Shown in pieces: positions 1 to 5,998 of a stretch of 10,468 bases of DNA. A model generated the notes under the pieces. It saw only the letters and a program-made list of their open reading frames with translations, did not search any database and was not told where the DNA came from. Within the stretch, counting starts at the first letter, position 1. Every line of letters starts with the position of its first letter. Source of the stretch: Solirubrobacterales bacterium (GTDB taxonomy: Bacteria; Actinomycetota; Thermoleophilia; Solirubrobacterales; Solirubrobacteraceae); the NCBI GenBank assembly GCA_003151895.1, contig PLYX01000094.1, forward strand, positions 7,442 through 17,909, given 5' to 3'. Both the position numbers and the translations under genes were made by a program.

Positions 1-1190
1 CGAGCGGCCGGGTAGGTGCCGAAGAACAGACCGGAGAGTGCTGCCGCTCCGAAGGCGAGGAAGATCGAGTACGTGGCGATTTCGGGGTGCACTCCGGCGA
101 TTTCGAACTGGCTGCCGATCACGCCGACGAGCACGCCGGTGAGGCCCCCGATCAGCGACACCATCACAGCCTCGCACAAGAACTGGGTGAGGATGTCGCT
201 GCGCCGCGCTCCGATCGCCTTGCGGATGCCGATCTCGCGCGTGCGCTCGGTGACGCTCACGAGCATGATGTTCATGACGCCGATCCCCCCGACCAGCAGC
301 GAGATGGCGGCGACCTCCCCGAGCAGCGTGGTGAACACGCTGCTGGTGGAGCTCGACGTTTCCAGCAGCGACCCCTGGTTGAGCACGCTGAAGCCCGGTT
401 CGGCGGTGTTCTTGATTTTGTGACGTTCCTCGATGATCGTGGTGACCTCAGCTTCGGCGGCGTTGAGCGAAGACTCGGAGGATGCCTGGACCGTGATCGA
501 GTCGACCGCCCCGGAGCCGGTCAGCGTGTTCTGCACCGTCGTGATCGGGGCCATCACGACGTCGTCCTCGTTGGTGGCGCCGTTGGATCCCTTGGAGGCG
601 AGCACGCCGACGACTTCGAAGTTGCTGCCGTTGACCTTGATGTTCTGGCCGACGGCGCTCTGCCCGGCGAACAGTTCCGCCACCACGGTCTGTCCGATCA
701 CCGCCACGCGCTTGTGCTGGCTGACGTCCGCGGAGGTGAAGGCGGCGCCTTCCTGGATCTTGTAGCTGTGGGCGCTCAGGTAGGAGGGTGTGGTGCCCAC
801 GAACGATGATGGTTCATAGCTGGAGCTGCCGTATACGAGTTTCGCGGCGGTGGCGTTGACGACGGGCGAGGCGCTCTTGACGTCCGGGGCGAGACTGGGA
901 TTCTGCAGCGCTTCGGCGTCCTGCTTGGTCAGCGATACGGTCCCCGCGGTGCTCGCGCGCGCGCCGACGCGAAAGCCTCCGCTGCCTCCCATCACGATCA
1001 GCACGTTGGTTCCGAGGCTCTGGATGCGCGACTCCACCGCCTTGGAGGAGCCGTTGCCGACCGCTATCAACACGATCACCGACGCGACCCCGATCGTCAT
1101 GCCGAGGATCGTCAGTCCGGAGCGGAGCTTGTTCGTGGTGATCCCACTCCACGCGATGCGCAGGATTTGCGTCCCACCCACCCCGATCAC
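1..1190 (-). CDS. MacB/FtsX-type ABC transporter permease (C-terminus cut by window edge)
   Basis: Permease subunit of a MacB-like exporter in the cytoplasmic membrane. It should couple ATP hydrolysis by the upstream ATPase to movement of a substrate (peptide, lipid or drug; not predictable here) on the outer face. The N-terminus carries the NKLRSGLTILGMTIGVASVI first membrane helix (about residues 20-44). An extracytoplasmic MacB_PCD-like domain follows (about 50-270). Then comes the FtsX core with SVTERTREIGIRKAIGARR (about 312-331) and further hydrophobic segments. The frame runs off the left edge at FFGTYPAAR, typical of the last helix, so only about 15-25 residues are missing. The start is GTG at 1190, overlapping the ATPase stop as GTGA, with GGAGG at 1198-1202 seven bases upstream. 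This is the last gene of the operon visible here. Family assignment is firm; substrate is unknown. Confidence 0.93.
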   Translation of the reverse strand, partial: MIGVGGTQILRIAWSGITTNKLRSGLTILGMTIGVASVIVLIAVGNGSSKAVESRIQSLGTNVLIVMGGSGGFRVGARASTAGTVSLTKQDAEALQNPSLAPDVKSASPVVNATAAKLVYGSSSYEPSSFVGTTPSYLSAHSYKIQEGAAFTSADVSQHKRVAVIGQTVVAELFAGQSAVGQNIKVNGSNFEVVGVLASKGSNGATNEDDVVMAPITTVQNTLTGSGAVDSITVQASSESSLNAAEAEVTTIIEERHKIKNTAEPGFSVLNQGSLLETSSSTSSVFTTLLGEVAAISLLVGGIGVMNIMLVSVTERTREIGIRKAIGARRSDILTQFLCEAVMVSLIGGLTGVLVGVIGSQFEIAGVHPEIATYSIFLAFGAAALSGLFFGTYPAA

Positions 1191-2125
1191 GACTTGGCCT
1201 CCACGACGCCTGCTCCTGCTCCTGCCCCTGCCCCCGCGCCTACGCCCGCGGACCCGCCCGTGCCCGCGGGATGACGGTGGGCGGACTTCTGTGCATGCAG
1301 CACGGGCGGGGGGTCGTGCACGCCGAGCGAGCGACGGTCCTCGACGATCTCGCCATCGCTCAAGCGGATCACGCGCTTGGTCTGGCCGGCGACGTCCGGC
1401 TCGTGTGTGATCAGAACCACCGTGCGGCCTTCTTCGTTCAGATGCCCAAAGATCCTCAGCACGTCCTCGGTGGAGTGCGAGTCGAGATTGCCGGTTGGCT
1501 CATCCGCGAGGATCAGCGAGGGGTTGGTGACGATCGCCCTGGCCACCGCCACGCGTTGCTGCTGGCCTCCGGAGAGCTCAGAAGGCTGGTGGTGCAGCCG
1601 GTTGCCCATCCCCATCGCCCTCAGTGCCGCCTCAGCGCGCCGCCGGCGCTCGGCGCGGTTCAGGCCCGCGTAGGCGAGCGGCAGCTCCACGTTGTCGATC
1701 GCGCTGGTGCGCGGCACAAGGTTGAAGCTCTGAAAGATGAAGCCGATCTTGCGGTTGCGCAGGTCGGCGAGATCGTCCTCGTCCATATGGCTGACGTCAA
1801 CGCCATCGATCTCATAGCGCCCGCTCGTGGGTATGTCCAGGCAGCCGAGGATGTTCATCAGCGTGCTCTTGCCGCTGCCCGAGCTGCCCATGATCCCCAC
1901 CAGATCGCCCGTGTCGATTCGCAGCGAGACGTTGCGCAGCGCGTGCACCCGGATCTGCCCCAGCTCGAATGTCTTGGATACGTCGTGCACCTGTATGACC
2001 GGTGCTCGCCGGCGAGCACCCTCTCGGCGAGCACCGGCGCCGCCGGACACCGCGCGCTCCACCAGCGGGCGGCGACGAGGCGCGCGCGCGTGGCTCGTCG
2101 TGCGTGGGCGCAGGGGCCTGCGCAT
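1187..2125 (-). CDS. MacB/LolD-type ABC transporter ATPase
   Basis: Cytoplasmic ATPase that powers the MacB-like permease encoded next to it. All nucleotide-binding motifs are intact: Walker A GSSGSGKST (80-88), Q-loop Q132, signature LSGGQ (184-188), Walker B LILADE (204-209), H-switch H241. PTGNLDS after Walker B is typical of the LolD/MacB/FtsE group. The protein is 312 residues, longer than the usual 220-250. The excess is an Arg-rich N-terminal extension (1-42) and a low-complexity tail (about 260-312) ending in an Ala-Gly repeat. The start chosen is ATG 2125: it overlaps the upstream stop as TGATG and has GAGG nine bases upstream. GTG 2050, with GGAG six bases upstream, is a credible shorter start (287 aa) that drops most of the extension. 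The conserved domain begins near residue 43. Its stop overlaps the permease start by four bases. Confidence 0.93.
   Translation of the reverse strand: MRRPLRPRTTSHARAPRRRPLVERAVSGGAGARREGARRRAPVIQVHDVSKTFELGQIRVHALRNVSLRIDTGDLVGIMGSSGSGKSTLMNILGCLDIPTSGRYEIDGVDVSHMDEDDLADLRNRKIGFIFQSFNLVPRTSAIDNVELPLAYAGLNRAERRRRAEAALRAMGMGNRLHHQPSELSGGQQQRVAVARAIVTNPSLILADEPTGNLDSHSTEDVLRIFGHLNEEGRTVVLITHEPDVAGQTKRVIRLSDGEIVEDRRSLGVHDPPPVLHAQKSAHRHPAGTGGSAGVGAGAGAGAGAGVVEAKS
1209..1250 (-). repeat. Degenerate hexanucleotide repeat encoding an Ala-Gly tail
   Basis: Seven hexamer-length units run from 1209 on the plus strand: cctgct twice, cctgcc twice, then cccgcg, cctacg, cccgcg. Read on the minus strand they encode alternating Ala and Gly/Val at the ATPase C-terminus, just before the ATPase stop and permease start. 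Unit gain or loss would keep the frame, so only tail length would change. Confidence 0.75.
1999..2037. repeat. Perfect 20-bp palindrome plus a third repeat of one arm
   Basis: Positions 2001-2020 form a perfect palindrome with half-site GGTGCTCGCC. The right arm GGCGAGCACC recurs at 2026-2035. The longer pair CCGGTGCTCGCC (1999-2010) and GGCGAGCACCGG (2026-2037) is a 12-bp inverted repeat with a 15-base loop, so two exclusive hairpins are possible. The element lies in the ATPase gene, in the codons just before the conserved domain (about residues 30-43). Confidence 0.85.
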
Positions 2126-3558
2126 CAGCCACCGCCTCTGAAAAATGCGGCGCCGCCACCGCCACCACCACCACCGCCACCTAGACCACCGCCGCCGAGG
2201 CGGCTGCCGAGTCGGGAGGTGAGGCTGGCGGCGCTCGAGCTCGTGCTGCTCGCCTCGGGCAGCACCACGGTTTCTCCCGCCTTCAGGCCGCTCAGGACGA
2301 TCGTCGAGCTGTTGCCCGCCAGTCCCGTCACCACTCGCTGCCGTACGTCCTTGCCGCCCCGCACCACGGTCACGGAGTCGGCGGAGATGGCGCTCGTCGG
2401 AACGTTCACTCCTTCGGCCTGCTTGACGACGACTTCGGCGGTGGCGCTCATTCCGGGCTTCAACCCGGACTCCATCTGGTCGAGCTGGAAGGTGACGTCA
2501 TAGCTCACGACCCCGCTGCTGCTCGTGGAGAGGATGGCCACTTCGCTGACGTGAGCCGCGAGCTTGCGGCCTTCCAGGGCTTCGACGGTCACCGTGGCGA
2601 TCTGGCCGACCTTCACGTGGCTGATTTCCGATTCGCTCAGCGCCACCACGAGCTGCATCGAGGAGAGGTCGCTCACCACTGCAAAGGAGGAGCTGGAGGA
2701 GCCGGAGGAGTTCGACGAGCTCGAGGAGCTCGAAGCCCCGGCAGCGGCGGAGCGCCCCGAGGAGGCGGCGCCGCCCGCCGCGGATGTGCCCGATCCAGAT
2801 GAGCCCGAGGAGCTGCTGCCGCTCGAAGCCCTGGTCGTTCCGCTTGCGGACACGACTTCTCCGACCTGGCCGGAGAGCGACACGATCGTTCCGTCCTGGG
2901 GCGCGTAGAGCTTGGTGTCCTGGACGGCCTCCTCGTCGCTTTGCACCGTCAGCTGATTGCTCTTGACGGCTGCTTTCGCGGAGGCGAGGTTCGCTTCGCG
3001 CGTGGCCGGGCTGACGGTGGAGCTGGAGGAGCTCGTGCTCGTGCTCGTTTCTTTCTTTTCGCCTTCGTGCGTGCTTTTCGTGCTCTTGCTCGGGGAGCTG
3101 CTCGTCGGCGTCTTGCTCGGTGTGGTGCCGGTCGGTGTGGTGGTTGTGCGCGGTGTCGTGGTGGTTGTCGGCGTGGTGGTGGGCGTTTCCTCTTCCTTGG
3201 CGAGGTTGGCTTCGGCGGACAGCAGCGTGGCCTTGGCCTGTTCCAGAGTCACTTCGGCGCTCTGCGGGTCGAGCGTGGCAAGCAGCCGGCCTTGAGTGAC
3301 GTGCTCCCCCTGAGTCACGTAGATGTTCGTAACCGTTCCGCTCGTCTTGAAGCCGAGGTTCAGCTGGCTTACAGCCTGCAGGTTGCCGCTGCCCGATACC
3401 GTCGACTGGACGACGCCTTGCGCGGCCTTCGCCGTGCGGGTCGCGGTCGTCTGACTGCCCGACGCGGGACCCACCACGAGGATGGCGGCAGCGACCGCGC
3501 CTACGCACAGCAGGCCCAGCAGGTAGTTGAGCCAGGGACGTCCTGTGCGTTCGGTCAT
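2125..3558 (-). CDS. Membrane-fusion/adaptor protein of a MacA/HlyD type
   Basis: Adaptor subunit of the MacB-like exporter, anchored by an N-terminal helix (about residues 12-31) and otherwise outside the membrane. The first half-lipoyl segment contains GTVTNIYVTQGEHVTQGRLL (74-93), followed by a short hairpin helix (about 98-124). The second helix and half-lipoyl segment contain KLYAPQDGTIVSLSGQVGE (216-234). Beta-barrel and membrane-proximal domains follow (about 292-440). Three low-complexity stretches interrupt the fold: Thr/Ser/Pro-rich (about 124-184) at the tip of the hairpin, Ser/Gly/Ala-rich (about 240-291) after the lipoyl domain, and a Gly-rich C-terminus (about 448-477). The frame is open upstream to 3741, but ATG 3558 is chosen because GGAGG lies five bases before it and the anchor helix starts soon after. 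It is the first gene of the operon. No TolC-like partner is seen, as expected for a monoderm. Confidence 0.92.
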   Translation of the reverse strand: MTERTGRPWLNYLLGLLCVGAVAAAILVVGPASGSQTTATRTAKAAQGVVQSTVSGSGNLQAVSQLNLGFKTSGTVTNIYVTQGEHVTQGRLLATLDPQSAEVTLEQAKATLLSAEANLAKEEETPTTTPTTTTTPRTTTTPTGTTPSKTPTSSSPSKSTKSTHEGEKKETSTSTSSSSSTVSPATREANLASAKAAVKSNQLTVQSDEEAVQDTKLYAPQDGTIVSLSGQVGEVVSASGTTRASSGSSSSGSSGSGTSAAGGAASSGRSAAAGASSSSSSSNSSGSSSSSFAVVSDLSSMQLVVALSESEISHVKVGQIATVTVEALEGRKLAAHVSEVAILSTSSSGVVSYDVTFQLDQMESGLKPGMSATAEVVVKQAEGVNVPTSAISADSVTVVRGGKDVRQRVVTGLAGNSSTIVLSGLKAGETVVLPEASSTSSSAASLTSRLGSRLGGGGLGGGGGGGGGGAAFFRGGG

Positions 3559-3633
3559 CGCCACCTCCGATCTTGGTGTTGACGAGTAAGAGGGGGCGAA
3601 GAAACCCCCTAAGGGCGAGTAAAGTCCGAGATT
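3559..3633. promoter_or_regulatory. Divergent promoter region between adaptor operon and ROK kinase
   Basis: These 75 bases must hold the start signals for two divergent genes. Visible elements are a 6-bp inverted repeat AGGGGG (3591-3596)/CCCCCT (3605-3610) with an 8-base loop, and a direct repeat CGAGTAA at 3583-3589 and 3616-3622, 33 bp apart (about three helical turns). TAAAGT (3620-3625) ends eight bases before the kinase ATG; with no clear ribosome site there, a leaderless kinase transcript is plausible. GGAGG at 3564-3568 (minus strand) serves the adaptor gene. Operator roles are inference. Confidence 0.4.
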
Positions 3634-4593
3634 ATGGCCACGTTCGGCGGCATCGATCTCGGGGGGACGAAGATCCAGACGATCGTCATGCGTGGCGAGG
3701 ACCACAGCGTGCTCGGCCAGGCACGCAGCCTGACACCACACGAGGGCGGCCCGGCGGCCGTGGTTGACGCGCTCGTCGCCTGCCTGTCAGAGGCGGCCGG
3801 CGCGGCGAAAGTCGAGATCAAGGAGCTTGACGGTGTGGGTGTGGGCGCTCCCGGCGAGGTCGACGCGCAGGCGGGTACGCTCGCGCGTGCCACCAACCTC
3901 TCGGAATGGGAGCGGCCGTACCCGCTTGCGGCGGCGCTGTCTGAGCGGTTTGACGTGAAGGTGCGGCTCGGCAACGACGTGTCGGTGGCAGCCCACGCGG
4001 AGCTGCTGCTCGGCGCGGGCCAGGGAGCGAAGTCGCTGCTGTGCGTGTTCTGGGGCACCGGCGTGGGAGGCGGCGTGGCGCTCGACGGCAAGCTGTGGCA
4101 CGGCCGTGGGGACGCGGGCGAGATTGGGCACATGGTGGTCAAGCAGGGCGGGGCGCGATGCCTGTGCGGGCGCGATGGCTGCCTCGAGGCCTATGCGGGT
4201 CGCCGTGCGATGGAAGCCGAGGCGAAGCGGCTCGTCGAGAAAGGCCACGACACCGATCTCTTCAAGATCATGCGCGAGCGCCAACGTCACACGCTCTCCA
4301 GTGGGGTGTGGGCGAAGGCCCTGGAGCGTGAGGACAAGCTCGCCGTCCGCCTGATCGAGCGCGCGGTGCAAGCGCTGGGCAGCGGGGTGGCCTCGGCGGT
4401 GAACCTGCTCGACGTCGAGCTCGTGCTGCTCGGCGGCGGGCTCGGCACGCGCTTCGGCGAGCCGATGCTCGAGCGGATCGCCGAGGCGATGAAGCCGCAC
4501 CTCTACAACGACGACAAACCGTCGGCTCTGCGCCCTGTCGAGCTCGGTGACCTCGGCGGCGCGCTCGGGGCGGCGCTGCTGTGCGAGTCCTGA
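3634..4593 (+). CDS. ROK-family sugar kinase (glucokinase-like)
   Basis: Cytoplasmic kinase that probably phosphorylates glucose or a related hexose at C6. The N-terminal phosphate-binding motif is GIDLGGTK (6-13). The catalytic Asp is D115 in RLGNDVSVAAHAE. A second ATPase-fold motif, FWGTGVGGGVALDGKLWHG, is seen near 140-158. The sugar- and zinc-binding block EIGH (163-166) and CLCGRDGCLE (176-185) is complete, with three Cys and the His as expected zinc ligands. Length (319 aa) is normal for a ROK kinase without an N-terminal DNA-binding domain, so it is an enzyme rather than a ROK repressor. There is no clear Shine-Dalgarno; a -10-like TAAAGT sits eight bases upstream. No sugar transporter or regulator adjoins it, so the substrate cannot be set from context. 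It could use another hexose or polyphosphate as donor. Confidence 0.93.
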   Translation: MATFGGIDLGGTKIQTIVMRGEDHSVLGQARSLTPHEGGPAAVVDALVACLSEAAGAAKVEIKELDGVGVGAPGEVDAQAGTLARATNLSEWERPYPLAAALSERFDVKVRLGNDVSVAAHAELLLGAGQGAKSLLCVFWGTGVGGGVALDGKLWHGRGDAGEIGHMVVKQGGARCLCGRDGCLEAYAGRRAMEAEAKRLVEKGHDTDLFKIMRERQRHTLSSGVWAKALEREDKLAVRLIERAVQALGSGVASAVNLLDVELVLLGGGLGTRFGEPMLERIAEAMKPHLYNDDKPSALRPVELGDLGGALGAALLCES

Positions 4594-4597
4594 TGTT

Positions 4598-4668
4598 CCG
4601 GTCGGTGCATGCACCGACCGGCGGGGCCGCACATGTGCGGCCCCGAACCGGGCCGCATGCGGCCCGGT
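4598..4668. repeat. Three tandem perfect palindromes with exact 24-bp period
   Basis: Starting four bases after the kinase stop codon are three perfect, spacer-free palindromes: 4598-4621 (half-site CCGGTCGGTGCA), 4623-4644 (half-site GGGGCCGCACA) and 4647-4668 (half-site ACCGGGCCGCA). They are separated by one and two bases. All three centre on CATG, and the centres (4609/4610, 4633/4634, 4657/4658) are exactly 24 bp apart although the arms differ. Each would fold as a strong GC hairpin in RNA on either strand. No U-tract follows, so an intrinsic terminator of the classical kind is not evident. They could end the kinase transcript, be protein-binding sites, or be a leader structure for the downstream metal-transport genes. 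Confidence 0.92.
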
Positions 4669-4671
4669 CTT

Positions 4672-4703
4672 CCGAGGAATAGCTCGGTATGGTCCGAGTG
4701 GAG
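4672..4703 (+). promoter_or_regulatory. Alternating inverted repeats, possible -10 and ribosome site before the MgtE-N/CBS gene
   Basis: CCGAG (4672-4676), CTCGG (4683-4687) and CCGAG (4694-4698) are each separated by six bases, so the middle copy can pair with either neighbour but not both. TATGGT (4688-4693) is a possible -10 box without a convincing -35. GGAG at 4700-4703 is a good ribosome site nine bases before ATG 4713. Confidence 0.35.
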
Positions 4704-4712
4704 CCGTAACGT

Positions 4713-5981
4713 ATGGATGCCTTGTCACAGCCGGTGGTGCACCTCTCGACGGTCTTGCGCAGCCCGCTGCTGGACAGGGCGGGGGAGAGGCTCGGTCGCG
4801 TCGAGGATCTGATCGTGCGGCTTGCCGACGGCGGCTACCCGCCCGTGACGGGGCTGAAGGCGAGGATCGGGGGACGCGAGCTGTTCGTGCCCGCCGACCG
4901 TGTCGCGGAGCTCGAGCCGGGCGCCGTGCGTCTGGCCGGCGAGAAGCTCAGCTTGCGACGCTTCGAACGCCGTGTCGGCGAGGTATTGCTCGGCCAGGAC
5001 GTTCTCGGTCGCACGCTCGTCGACGTCGAGGCGGATCCGCCGGTGCTCGTCACCGCGCACGAGATAGAGCTCGTGTGCATCGACGGGTGGTGGCGGGTCG
5101 TGGGCGTCGATCACACCGCTCGCGCACGCTTGCGGCGCCGGCTGCCCGGCCCGTTGAAGGGCTTGCTCGCCGACCAGGCGTTCCTCGACTGGACCGCCCT
5201 CGAGCCGTTCGTCGGCCACGTCCCGAGCGCGCGCCTACGCTTCTCTCACCGCAAGCTCGCCAACCTCCATCCGGCGGAGATCGCCGATCTCGTGGAGGCC
5301 GCCTCGCACGAGGAGGGCGAGGAGATCATCAAGGCCGTCGGCCAGGATCGCGAGCTCGAGGCAGACGTCTTCGAGGAGCTCGACGAGCACCACCAGCTCG
5401 AGTTCATCCGTGAGCGCCCCGACGAGCAGGTGGCGGCTGTGATCGCGCGCATGGCCGCCGACGACGCCGCCGATCTGATCGTGGAGATCGACCAGGACCG
5501 GCGCGCTCGGATCCTCGCGCTGCTGCCGCCAACTCAGCAGCACCAGATCGAGAAGCTGCTCGGCTACAACCCCTCGACGGCGGGCGGGCTGATGAGCCCC
5601 GACTGCATCGTGCTCGCGGAGGCTCAGCCGGTGTCGGCCGCGCTCGAGCGGGTGCGCTCGAGCGAGATCGCGCCGACGACGCTCACCACCGTCTACCTGC
5701 GCGACGATGCGGGGAGCCTTTCTGGTTCCGCGGCGGTCGTGACGCTCTTGCGCAGCGACCCCCACACGCCGCTGTCGGAGATCGCAGAGCAGGAGCCGGA
5801 GTCGGTGCGCACCGACGCCGACCTGCCCGAGGTGGCGCGCACGATGACCGACTACAACCTCGTGATGCTGCCCGTCGTGGACGAGGACGAGCGCATCGTC
5901 GGCGTGGTCACCGTGGACGACGTGCTGGAGCTCACGCTCCCCGCCGGCTGGCGGCGGCGTTTCGGGCTCGCCCGCGACTAG
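4713..5981 (+). CDS. Soluble PRC-barrel, MgtE N-domain and CBS-pair protein
   Basis: A cytoplasmic protein built like the regulatory half of the magnesium channel MgtE. Residues about 8-78 and 85-135 look like two PRC-barrel units (VVHLSTVLRSPLLDRAGERLGRV; VGEVLLGQDVLGRTLVDVEA, split for length). The MgtE N-terminal helical domain spans about 178-285 (LANLHPAEIADLVEAA, VIARMAADDAADLIVEI). It ends in YNPSTAGGLMSPD (about 284-296), a close match to the MgtE linker. A CBS pair follows (about 292-350 and 353-412), with DYNLVMLPVVDEDERIVGVV near the end. The protein stops at 422 aa, where MgtE would begin its membrane domain; no membrane helix is present. In MgtE these domains sense Mg2+ and gate the pore. 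Here the probable client is the NRAMP-like carrier 17 bp downstream. GGAG at 4700-4703 supports the start. Domain calls are firm; the regulatory role is inference. Confidence 0.92.
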   Translation: MDALSQPVVHLSTVLRSPLLDRAGERLGRVEDLIVRLADGGYPPVTGLKARIGGRELFVPADRVAELEPGAVRLAGEKLSLRRFERRVGEVLLGQDVLGRTLVDVEADPPVLVTAHEIELVCIDGWWRVVGVDHTARARLRRRLPGPLKGLLADQAFLDWTALEPFVGHVPSARLRFSHRKLANLHPAEIADLVEAASHEEGEEIIKAVGQDRELEADVFEELDEHHQLEFIRERPDEQVAAVIARMAADDAADLIVEIDQDRRARILALLPPTQQHQIEKLLGYNPSTAGGLMSPDCIVLAEAQPVSAALERVRSSEIAPTTLTTVYLRDDAGSLSGSAAVVTLLRSDPHTPLSEIAEQEPESVRTDADLPEVARTMTDYNLVMLPVVDEDERIVGVVTVDDVLELTLPAGWRRRFGLARD

Positions 5982-5998
5982 CTAGGGTCCGCCAAGAT

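Noticed and set aside
954..964. Alternating CG run that could form Z-DNA
   Set aside because: It is only 11 bases, lies within permease coding sequence, and is unremarkable at this GC content.
1271..2503. Long plus-strand open frame of 410 codons
   Set aside because: It is antisense to the ABC ATPase and adaptor genes, which carry clear family motifs. Its product has no recognisable domain and is a typical GC-rich shadow frame.
3007..3189. Thr/Ser/Pro tract as a separate mobile or foreign insertion
   Set aside because: It stays in frame, has composition similar to other surface linkers, and shows no flanking repeats or target duplication.
3559..3741. Extended N-terminus for the adaptor protein starting at 3741
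   Set aside because: It would put about 60 unrelated residues before the anchor helix and run into the kinase gene on the other strand. ATG 3558 has a strong ribosome site.
4598..4668. CRISPR array reading of the 24-bp periodic region
   Set aside because: The three units differ in sequence, are self-complementary, and have no spacers between them.
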